Source: Fragilaria crotonensis (taxonomy: Eukaryota > Bacillariophyta > Fragilariophyceae > Fragilariales > Fragilariaceae). Taken from it: 64,000 nucleotides of DNA. The notes below the pieces were generated by a model that was not told the DNA's origin, searched no databases, and saw nothing but the letters and a program-made list of their open reading frames with translations. Position 1 is the stretch's first letter; every line of letters starts with the position of its first letter. A program made the translations under genes and the position numbers. The stretch lies in contig JAKSYS010000073.1 in NCBI GenBank assembly GCA_022925895.1, forward strand, positions 62,001 to 126,000, given 5' to 3'. Of the stretch, positions 1 through 9,510 are shown in pieces.

Positions 1-2465
1 AAGCATCTACTAGACGAAGTTGTAGTCGGCCTCGAATAAGTGAATTATACGAAGTCTGTTTATTCGCGGTCTACCGGGGTCTTTCTCTATCATGACGTTC
101 ACTGCCTTACACCACCTTGGTGGTGCAATTCCTCAAAGCAGTGATGGTAGGAATTTCCTCAGGCAGTCCAGAAGTTCTGGATCCATGATAAATGCCTTGT
201 AATGCCCGAGATGTCTCCCTGACGATGTAGTAGTGGTCTCTTGCCATGATTTGGAACCCTTAATGATGTCGCTGTTTGAGATGTCAAGTTTGATGGGACG
301 ATGTTCCAACACTGAATTGGGGATGTGGAATGACGCCAGGAATTTGCGAAGCAGTTGGCGATCGCCGTACCAATCCTCTGGGATCTCACCATGTAGACAC
401 GGTTCGGCTGCTTCTGATAGACTTGTGAATGTTAAGGCGTCATGAATCACACCACTGCCACAAGGAGATTCCGCTGCCGCAAGAAACGCCTCTCGGTTGA
501 AGCTCAGAATACGTTCTTCTTCGATGTCTTCCCTTGAAACGATGGTATCCCACACAAGTTGATCAGCGTCCGTTTTAAATGTTCGATGAACTTGACCTGG
601 ATCAGGGAGGTCTGGGTGATCAACCAGTTGAGGAACTTGAATCTGTGAAAGGCTCGAGTATTCGGAGGGATTTATAATCTGTCGGAGTTTCCCGAAGAGT
701 TGCTTTCCCGCTTCTCCCCGGATGGTGCGAGAGACAATTCGTGCTCGACGTTGAGATTCCTGTATGGTGTTTGGATTGTTGTCTGCTGCGTACTTGGCGA
801 GAAGTTCGTCGCAACTGCACACGCGACTCTGGGTGGCTTTCTTTTGTGTCTGCCAAAGCGTTTTGGTAGCACGGTTTCACTGAAGTCGCACCTCGTGGAT
901 TCCAAGCCGACGATTCCGATCCGGGAGCTGAAAAGAAGAGTCTTGGGATTGAATTTGTCGTTCCCATCGTGCGAATGTTTCCGAGTAGTCCATGGAATGT
1001 GTCAATTCCCGTAGTCTCAGCTTCCAGTAACGTAGAGTAACCCCTGCGTTCCGTAGGCGTGGTGACCTTTATATTTCTTAGGTCTCGTGACCAGTGCTGC
1101 CTCAGAAACTTTCATAGCTTGTCCCTGGTCTTCATCCCATGCCGTTATAACGCCTCTAACTTGCTGGCGTGTTAATGCATAGTGAGTTTTGAACAAGTTA
1201 TCGATCCGTTCTTTCATCTTATGCTGCTTGTAATAGTCACGAATCGTTTCCAGATAAATGGCAACTAATTCCGGATTTCCGCTACGAAGCCATCGCTGTT
1301 CTTGCTTTGGGAGCATACTTTCCGTGGAATCAACTCCGAGTTGTTGGCGTAAATTCAAATCGACAAACAGAGGTCTGTGATCCGACTGCGGCCCTTCGAA
1401 GTACGATAAAGTCCCTTGTCGACTGATGGCAGCCACCGTCCTTGAACAACCAAATATGTAATCTATTCTACGCTCAGGTGCACCTATGTATGTTGAAGGT
1501 GCAGGATTTGCCTTGTGATCGTCGCTCAGATTGTGGGAATGCAAGAAATCTTGCATTTGAGAATCCGACTCCAGATCAGAATTGGCGTCCAGCATAATGA
1601 GAATTGCATGTCCGTTGTTCTGTAGTTCGGTAATGGTGGAGGCAAGGTCGAGAAAAAATTGTTTCCTCGGTTGCGGTTGCTTCACGCTGTGTTCCTTGAA
1701 GTAAGCATATTCGCAATGAAAGGAACTTCCGAGAGGAGGCGATGTTGCTATGGAACCTCGGCATGTACGGTATCCAGTGATAACGCTCAGTTTATTGTCA
1801 GCCTTACCGATGATAGTGAAGCCACACCAGCGTCCCAATCCTGTTGGATCCGATATGGGAGGACCAAAGACTGTTGTAGTCATATTGCCACGAACGACTT
1901 GAATGGTTCCCCCAGATTGAAAGGTTTCTTTGTTGTCGAGTGGATCAACCTGGCATGATGGTGATCCAAACACTGCTTTGCCGATTTGAAGTTGACGGCG
2001 AATGCATTGTTTGAACTTATCCTGAACGTATTGATGCTGCCATCCCGAAGTTGTTTCTGCCATTCCAAACACATCTATCGAGAACAATAGCATGGATGAT
2101 AAAAAGTAATTATAGTCGTCTCCGGATTGGTTGTATGATACACCTTTGACATTCTGGAACATGAAACGTGAAGTTCCCGGAGCTTTGTAGATGATCGGAT
2201 CCCCGAACGTTACATTTGCATCAGGGTTGCTTGCCTTTCAATTGTTGGTCAGTCTACCTGGTCTGCTTTTGGAGAAAAGCAGAATTTGGGACGGATATAT
2301 GGGAGGATGCCTGTCCCCCACTCGTGACATGTACTTTCCAGATCGGCGTTGATCGTCGTGATCTGCGGTCGTCCCAGTGGTAGTAGTTTGCTGTCCTGCC
2401 ATGCTCACATTGTCATCTATTTCCATCGTCTTTGTCTGGGGAGATGCATCATGATGATATATCAT
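1..2465 (-). pseudogene. Retrotransposon ORF2: EEP endonuclease plus start of reverse transcriptase
   Basis: Translation from the ATG at 2465 gives one frame to about 1017, interrupted by a single TGA at 2238-2240. The 2162-1017 section is an APE-type endonuclease. It shows a GMAETTSG segment (catalytic Glu region), LDANSDLES, RRIDYIFG and the C-terminal SDHRPLF signature (SDHxP), as in the endonucleases that nick target DNA in LINEs. After a frame change and further stops near 1016-825, the frame at 822-133 contains SSGRHLGHYKA. Past one TGA it continues into LRIIHLFEADYNF, which I recognise as the block at the beginning of diatom LINE RT palm domains. The YxDD catalytic motif is outside the window. 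Multiple stops make it non-functional as written. Confidence 0.8.
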
Positions 2466-5231
2466 TTTGGGACGCCTCCCTCCGAATCACGACTGTGGTT
2501 GTTGTATTGAGTGTCCGGATCGGGCGTTTGGTATGAAAAATCGTTCGACTCATCCAGTAGAGATGAGTCTGGTAGTAACATGTCGTGTAGACTTTTGTTT
2601 GGAGAAATTTCCGTTTCGGTGGGCGTTTCCATAGAATTGTTGGAGCCAAGCGACATCTCTTCCATATCGTCGTGAAGTGGCCTAGACTTCTTCTTCGAAG
2701 GGGAAAGATGTGCCGCCTTAGTTATCTGGTGAGGCATCATCTCGTCCGGTGCCATTTTCCGATCCTGCGATGACATAGTCAATGGTTTACCATCCTCAGA
2801 GGAATTGGAGCTGGACTGTGTATCTTTCATTTCTTCTAATGTGCGTCGTCTGGTACTGTCTGTCAGTATCTCCTGAGTGCATTTGTCGGAATCAAACCTA
2901 TTGCCTGTGGTCATTGTTGAAATCAATTCAATTCTCGTCGCCATCCTATCGATAACATCCATCAGTTTTGATACACGTATATTCAATTCCACAATCTGCA
3001 CATGGGAATCCTGTTGTCTTTCCATAGTGAAAGCAAGCTTTTCACAATTGTCGTATAGAAGATTGTCCATGTCATCGAGTCGTCCAAGTTTTGCCTCGAT
3101 TTGGATGAGACTATTCGCATTTTGTGTTGTAAGCGCAGCGTTTTCCAAGGTTTCCTGCTGTTGTCTGCGAAATAAGGCTTCGCGTTCATTCAATCTTCGT
3201 GATGTTGCCGATGACATCATTGATGGAGTAGCAACTGACTGTGTTGCTGACTGGGTGAACGCCGTTTGGTCGTCGATGACGTCTCCTGGGGCTGATGCGG
3301 TACTAGCAGTGCTACCTGGAAGCTGCTTTTGTCTGCTAGAACCGATTCCTTGTCGCCCTCTGGTTTGGTTGTAGGTAGAAGATGTATCAGTCCTGGTTGT
3401 TCCTGACTTTGTGCTTGACAGATTTGTTTTTGTGTCGGCTACCGTCATACCGCGTACGGATGGTGGTGCTCGAATCCACACTTCCTTGGAGGACATAGAC
3501 TCCAATAGATCCAAATTTTGTTGAGTTGATGTGTCGATTTGAATGACCGCAGGTAACCCAGGCAAGCTATCCCACTCGCAAATGCTCCGCAGCCTTTAAA
3601 GCATATTGTGCTGGAACGAGAAGATATGCTTTTGATCCAATCCTCCATTCACAACTTCACATCGTGCTCTCTGGTCTTCCTGATTTCAAAAGATTGTTGT
3701 CGCCCACTCTCTAGTAGATCTTTCAATGATGGTGCCATCGTCAAATACCTCTTTCCGAATTTTATCAAGGTTAATCAACGTTGGAAAGAGAGGTAGCAAT
3801 TTCAAAGACTTCGCATAGAGATCCTGCATTTAGTCTTCAAATTTGCGAGGGCAAGTCTGGACAAGTACAAGAGGGAATTATGACCCGTCAAAAGTTTGGA
3901 AAGAGCCTGGGAAAGAGGAGATACATGGTTTTCTCCACACTGAATGACCAAGTGGTTAATCTTTTGTTCTGTGGGAGTGCGATGAAAGAGCAAGATATTG
4001 AAGATCGGAGTTTCCTTTGGAAGTCGTTGACGTAGACTTTGGAGAAATCTGGTGCGATGAGTGGTGCGAGCTGCTTTGAATAAGAGATACCCGGCTGTTA
4101 CAATCTTGCCGCTGGATGTTGATGAGTTGGAAATATTAATCTGAACTTTGTGTTTTCCAAGACCGTCGACAGTAGTTGCCGTGCTGCGCCATTGACCCGG
4201 GAACTTGGCAACGAAACAAATTCGTGCGCTAAAAATGATCTGGAACGTGGATGGGAGAAAGGTAATGTTGGGGGGGAAAGAAACTCTCTCAATTCTCCAG
4301 GCGAGAGTTTGGAAATCGTCGTGGACATCTGGAGATCGGTACTTTCGCATCGATAGAAGAAAGAGTCTTCATCCGGAAAGATATCTTGCATCATTTCATG
4401 AGCCTCCTTCAACCATAGGGTAGAATGTTTGTTATACAATGAAAAGTCACCTTTTGGATGCCAACGGAATGTAAGACGGTAGGTTCCATCATTCACAGGT
4501 ACATTGAAGACCGGCTGTAGAACAGACTGCTTCCCTGCTGTAGATGTTTGTTGCGGGACTGAGTTTCATTTTTGGATGTACTTCCTAGAGACTGTGCGAC
4601 GTGCTGATTGTTTGACGATTGGTGGGTGTTTGACTTGTTCGAAATCCTATTGTCGTGGGTACACGTCTGAGACGGGTTGTCCGTGGTATTCTTCTTCTTT
4701 GGTCCTCCAACTGTCATCCAATGGGTGCGGTCGTCAATATCCAAGACGTCATGATCACCATGTATATGATCATTCCAGGTTTGGTCGATCGTGTTGATGG
4801 CAAGGTACTGGGGGGGCATGGCGCTGGAGGTATGGTTGAGATACGTCCATTGCCCATGCTTGTAGATTCTCCGGAATGTTGTAATTCCTATCTATATGGT
4901 AGAAAAAGTTGTACAAAACCATGCGGTGGCAGATAATCGGATCATCGCTGTACTTCATCCATAGCGCGTCAAACTTGCAACAATTGTCATACACGAAGTA
5001 GCCGAGAGTCAGGTAGCGGAACCAGTTTGGTGGAGTACCATGTTGACGGTATGCATGGGCGTTGGCTTCACGACGAAAACGTTCTTCGTCGGAGAATCAT
5101 TCTTGTCCGGGAGAAGGTCGAGGAGAGTCATGCCACTTCTCGGTATGGAAGCCATACTTCGGATGGTGGGGATCATGATACTCCGCTGGATCGGGAGGTG
5201 ACGGGAGCGCCGCTTGAGCAGTCATGGTCAT
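2462..5231 (-). pseudogene. Retrotransposon ORF1-like region (coiled-coil protein, multiply frameshifted)
   Basis: This is the first ORF of the element. The N-terminal part (ATG at 5231) has an in-frame TGA near 5105. The frame changes at a run of seven G (4810-4816), again between about 4650 and 4540, again at a second run of seven G (4270-4276), and again around 3800-3570. Recognisable blocks include YRLTFRWHPKGDF, FSARICFVAKFPGQWRS and EVWIRAPPSVRG. The final 2.46-3.56 kb section is open and Gln/Ser/Thr-rich, with a heptad-like stretch (LGRLDDMDNLLYDNCEKLAF). Its stop codon overlaps the ORF2 start as ATGA. Such first ORFs usually bind RNA or act as nucleocapsids; no zinc knuckle or RRM is visible here, so the function is inferred from position only. 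Confidence 0.65.
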
Positions 5232-6370
5232 GGTGGTGGTGGTACGCGACAACTTCCTATTCGGGATACGCAATTACGAACGGCGGACAGAACGTACTTG
5301 CGAAAAACTGAACCAGAAAATTGTGTCTATATAAGTGTATACCACCAGTAGAATTTGTACTGATCACGCACAAATTGTATTGCAACGGAACTTTGACACA
5401 CCATGGGGGTTGCACAATGTGACGAGAGCACCAGCACACCTACGTGAATTATGACCACTGCTGTTGAGGTAGTAGATGTAAAGCATCTGTATGCTGGCTG
5501 CAAAGAAGGTCTGTACTAGCCAACAATGCCATCACCAGAAAACAAATGAAGAAGAACTATGACCATGGTTGATATTTGTGAATTCAAAACTAGACGGTAC
5601 AATATCTTCAGTGGAAGTTTGGCATGGAGGGTGAAGAAATACAGAAGTGGATGATATAATAATATCATGGACTACTACATAGCAACCATTTCTAAGTGGT
5701 TTTGTACGCTATTGCAATATAGCTCATGACTTATGCTGCATGCGGAATCGTATGATACATGATACATGATAAATATGAAGTATCGAAGAACCTCGACTCA
5801 CTACTCATGTATGTGCGCAATGGAGAATGTCTGGCTGGATTTAGTTCCCGGAGGACTCGTTCGCGTATGTGAAATGCACGTAATACGTGACAGCATGCTT
5901 ACCAAAGATCCTCAACGAGAATTGAGTTAACGAAACCAAGCCAGAACGCCCTTAATAACTTTAACAACAACATTATTTGTAGAGAAAGATAGTAATAGGC
6001 CCACGGCGGCTACAATAAGTATACATACAGTATGATGGTGTGCTCGAGCTTGCAAATGCAGATTGAGACAACTTGAACAGTAAAAACATGTATTGGCCAA
6101 TAGAAATCCTCGAAAAATCTATTGTGGATTTCAGATGAAGGCGCACGTTTCAGATTGGTCGCACGTACATGAAATAAATACTCGAGTGTTTTATGTGTTG
6201 TAAAAAGGAATCTTCGCATGAAATCGTCTTTTGTGCTTTTAGCGGCAGCACGTACAACAGACCTGACACACTTTGTTGTGCGTCAGCAATTGAACTCCTT
6301 CCAATCTTATAATCCTTCCTTCGAGTACTTCGTGATCGTCGTGAAGTTCACTCCAGTTTCGTTTATCAAA
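5232..6370. other. Intergenic, no gene recognised
   Basis: AT-rich sequence follows the retroelement. It includes a short ATG-ATACATGATACATGATA-type reiteration near 5755-5770. Short ORFs in this stretch have no recognisable domain. The last 150 bases are presumably the 5' flank of the phosphatase gene at 6371. Confidence 0.6.
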
Positions 6371-6983
6371 ATGTCGACCTTTGAAGCCTTTCGCGATGAG
6401 ATTACTGGCTGGATCCGACCTGGTCATGATCACGGTTGCCCACCAGTTGAAGTGATTCCAGGACTATGGACTGCTCATTATGATGAGATTGATAGCATCG
6501 ACAAATTGAGAGGCAACGAACAACGTATCCATTGCCATGGTGGTGAATTCAGCTGTCTGCCAATGCCCCGCCCGTACTGGGTTCTTTGGTCCCGATGTCA
6601 AGGTTCTTGAAGTCGACATCGAAGACGATCCTGATGAGCGCAAGTACTTTGACCAGGGCAAGAAGCCTGTTCAATCCAAGTGCCGTGAGCCAAATATCGA
6701 GGTCAAGAAACGCTGCGCCGGTGACATGACTGTCTTTTTCGACCCCGTCTCGGATGAAATTCATTCTGTCATTCAGGAAGGTAAGTTTGTCTTGGTGCAT
6801 TGCAAGGCATCCTTATCGCGATCGCCTGCCTTGATCTTGGCGTATTTGATGAAGTATCACAACATGTCATTGATGGAAGCCGGTCGATTGCTCAAATCTA
6901 AGTGGGATGCAACATGGCCCTGTGATCGCTTTTCCTACGATCTCGTGGCGTACGAACGCCAGCTTGCAAGCCGGTCTGCTTGA
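6371..6983 (+). CDS. Dual-specificity protein phosphatase (one apparent +1 frameshift)
   Basis: This is a small DSP of about 203 residues. The start MSTFEAFRDEI has an A-rich Kozak-like context (ATCAAAATG). The domain begins VEVIPGLWTAHYDEID and contains the D-loop VLEVDIEDDP with its general-acid Asp. The P-loop is LVHCKASLSRS, matching C-x5-R with the usual following Ser, and then comes the alpha-helical ALILAYLMKYHNMSLMEA segment. It should dephosphorylate Ser/Thr/Tyr phosphoproteins, or possibly phosphoinositides or RNA, as atypical DSPs do; the substrate cannot be read from sequence. The protein is continuous only if one base is skipped around 6507-6511, where SIDKL in one frame joins EATNNVSIAMVVNSA in another. 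No GT-AG intron could supply this join. I suspect a sequence error. Confidence 0.78.
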
Positions 6984-8060
6984 TTTGTAGTCGTGGCTGC
7001 CCCTTCCTTCGTTGCGGTTACTGTCACATAATGGCAATAAAATCAGTGTATGGCAACGCAGCTCAACTATCGGTAGAAGTAATGTCAAGGAACGCTATAA
7101 ACTATAAAGGCATTGCACATCTTTTACCGTTGCTCTACTGCGGTACCTGCTCGTCGTTTGATATGCATTGTCCACATCGTTTGTGGTCGTCATGCCCATG
7201 TTCACGGTGCAGGGTGCAGTACTCTACCCGGTAGTTCTGGCACGGAGTAGGTACTGTACCTGGTACTTGTACTGTAGTCTTATGCCCTCTCTCCTCTCTT
7301 GCTTGGCGTCAGTAGAACGTATGTAGTCTGTTGAATTACTGAATTACTACCAGGACCACTACCGGTAGATCCAATTCCAACACTGTGTACTCAGTACTTG
7401 CTACTAGCTCTACTACTAGTAGGTATGATAGTACTCCAGTTCATGCTTTGATATCCACATATCCTACTATATTATAAATTAATTGTGTGCGTGCGTGCGT
7501 GTGTGCGTGCGTCTGTTACGGAGTATGACCACTCTGGGGTACTGGATCAAATGAATACTGTCTGAATTTTTTCACTGTGCGCAATACGCAGTACAGTAAA
7601 AAGTAGTGGTACGGAGTACGACCAGGTTGGGGGTACTGTACGTCCAGTTTCCTGTAGTAGACACTCCGATCAAATGTGAGGTACCCACTAGTATACATAT
7701 ATATGTGTACACCATACTACCATCTACGACAGTATACGCACTAAAATGCGCTTGTTTCGAATCAGTCAAGGGGCACGGGGCACGGGCCAAGAGCCAATTG
7801 GCACCGGTAAACGTCGGGACTTATTCCTTCTGAATGGCAGCTAAATTTTCCTTTTGGCGGTCAACGGTTGGCAATGACGGATGACGGCAGATGACCATTT
7901 ATTGGAGGTGCCCCACAAGAAATAAACACCAGTACCGGTAGCTGCGCCTTCATATTTTTTCTCGGATCAGATGACCCGAATCTCTGGACTGCAGACATCT
8001 GAGAAGTTGAAGGCGTGTTAATAACCCCAAGTTAAGGCACAACATCGTCTTGCTCATTGC
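6984..8060. other. Intergenic with dispersed repeat copy A
   Basis: After the phosphatase 3' end the sequence becomes rich in GTAC-type palindromes (7200-7450). It then contains one copy of a dispersed repeat (7456-7692, listed separately) and a short flank before the transporter gene. No coding sequence is supported. Confidence 0.6.
7456..7692 (+). repeat. Dispersed repeat, copy A
   Basis: The stretch from CACATATCCTACTATATT to GTACCCACTAG is repeated almost exactly at 25405-25667 (continued at 26591-26601) and partly, inverted, at about 22400-22770. Shared landmarks are a GTGCG microsatellite, TCTGTTACGGAGTATGACC, ACTCTGGGGTACTGG and GGTTGGGGGTACTGTACG. The element has an internal near-duplication of the tacggagtaYgaccR motif. 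It has no ORF, so it is a non-autonomous repeat of unknown class. Confidence 0.8.
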
Positions 8061-9218
8061 ATGGAACGGAGGACCTCCTCTTTGACTAAACCACTGAAGA
8101 CGCAATTGGTTTCTGAGAAGGACCTTGACGATAAAGATACCCAGAAGAAAGAAACGCGTCACGTCATGAAGTTAGCTTGCTTGAACAGCACGAAGGTGCT
8201 CGTGCTTTGTATTCTATGTCTACAAAACTCCATGTTTACAATCCTTCGAAGATACAGTCAGGGAGTGTTGAAGGAGGATTACTCCAAGGTAAGGATCAGA
8301 TGCTTGGTGGTTGTTTCCTTTGTCCCTATACCTCTTATGATCTCACATTAAGTCATTCAAATCACACACATGCCCACATAGCATGAAGTATTGCTCGTTG
8401 GGGAATTTATCAAGATTGTATTCTCCGCGTGGATGATCACAGGCACTCTTCCTGAAGGCGATTCAATTTTCTCTAGACTAGCCTATTTGATCAAGAAGTC
8501 GCGAAAGATGTTCGTATTGGCAGCCATTTATGGTGCTATGAATATCCTCTCCTACATTTCGCTCTGCAACATCGGTGCTGGTATTTTTACCATCTTTGCC
8601 CAATGCAAGATTCTGACAACTGCCGTTTTTTCTTCAATTATGTTGAGATACAAGTATTCCTGGGCGCAGTGGAGAGCCATGGTATCATTGATGTTGGGCG
8701 TTCTCTTGTTTACAGCACCAGTGTGGAACAATTTGAGCGTTCAAGATGGTGGGAATGCCTTTATTGGTACTGCTGCTGTTTTGATTGAAGTCACCCTGAG
8801 TGGATTCGCCTCTATCTACTTCGAAAAGGTTATCAAGACTGATCCAGAAAGATTGGAATCTGGGAAAGAAACTTTCAGCTGGCTCTTGGCAGCTGCCCCA
8901 TCTACATCTTTTCATCATGGCTAACAAAGGTGATGAGGCGGGTTTCTTTGGTGGTTGGACACCGACTGCGTGGATTCTTGCGCTTCTTGGCGCTGCCGGC
9001 AGATTGCTCGTGGCTCTGTCAATCAAGTACGGTGACTCGGTCCTCAAGACGTTGGCTACTACCGGGGCCATCATCTTGTCGTCGGTCCTGACCATGCCTT
9101 CATGGGGTCCTTGACCGCCACAATGTGTATTGCCGGATCACAAGTCGTAATTGCGATTGCAAACTACACGTTTGACTATCCTCCGCCTCCGCCCATAGTC
9201 CGGACGAGCCGGATGTAG
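8061..9218 (+). CDS. Nucleotide-sugar transporter, SLC35A-like (two exons, three apparent 1-nt deletions)
   Basis: This is a Golgi-type transporter of the UDP-galactose/CMP-sialic acid (SLC35A, drug/metabolite) family, predicted at about 355 residues. Exon 1 (8061-8288) encodes KVLVLCILCLQNSMFTILRRYS and the first TM helix. A 93-nt intron (8289 gtaagg to 8381 ag) follows. Exon 2 resumes with HEVLLVGEFIKIV. Family blocks include FTIFAQCKILTTAVFS, IYFEKVIKTDPER, GIWERNFQLALGS, ALSIKYGDSVLKTLAT and ATMCIAGSQVVIAIANY. These blocks lie in three different frames. Restoring one base each at the TT at 8853-8854, the T-run at 8909-8912 and the G at 9090 aligns the whole protein. All three changes look like missing bases, two of them in T-runs. 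The transported sugar is not predictable. Confidence 0.82.
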
Positions 9219-9510
9219 AGGTGGGTGCGAAGGCTGGCGATAGGGAAGCGAGCTGAAACCTCTCATAAGCCAAGGGCTAGTCCCTAGGGTAGCTCGCAGG
9301 TGTAACTATTAGTCGCCATGTTGACATTGTGTATCTTTAACTTCGGCATCTGGAAAGACTCACTTGAAAATGCCCAAAACGATAAAGAGCACCGTTAAAA
9401 GCTCGTGTTACAAACGGAATACAAGCGTACTGGTAATGAACTATCTGAAAACAATTAATGCCATTCGTCACATCATGTAGGTTCATCATGCGGACTGCCT
9501 TCGGCTCGCT

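Larger units (their letters stand above)
1..5231 (-). mobile_element. Degenerate non-LTR (LINE-type) retrotransposon, truncated by window edge
   Basis: A two-ORF retroelement lies on the minus strand. Reading from right to left it has an ORF1-like region (5231 to 2462), then an ORF2 with an endonuclease/exonuclease/phosphatase domain (about 2465-1017), then the start of a reverse transcriptase (822 to 1). The endonuclease motifs and an RT-type block (LRIIHLFEADYNF, about 51-13) identify the class. No LTR is seen. The copy carries in-frame stops (TGA at 133-135 and 2238-2240, TAG-TAG near positions 9-14) and several frame changes, so it is dead or badly sequenced. The rest of the RT lies beyond the left edge. 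The 5' end is placed at the first plausible ATG (5231); the true untranslated 5' boundary is not resolved. Confidence 0.82.
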
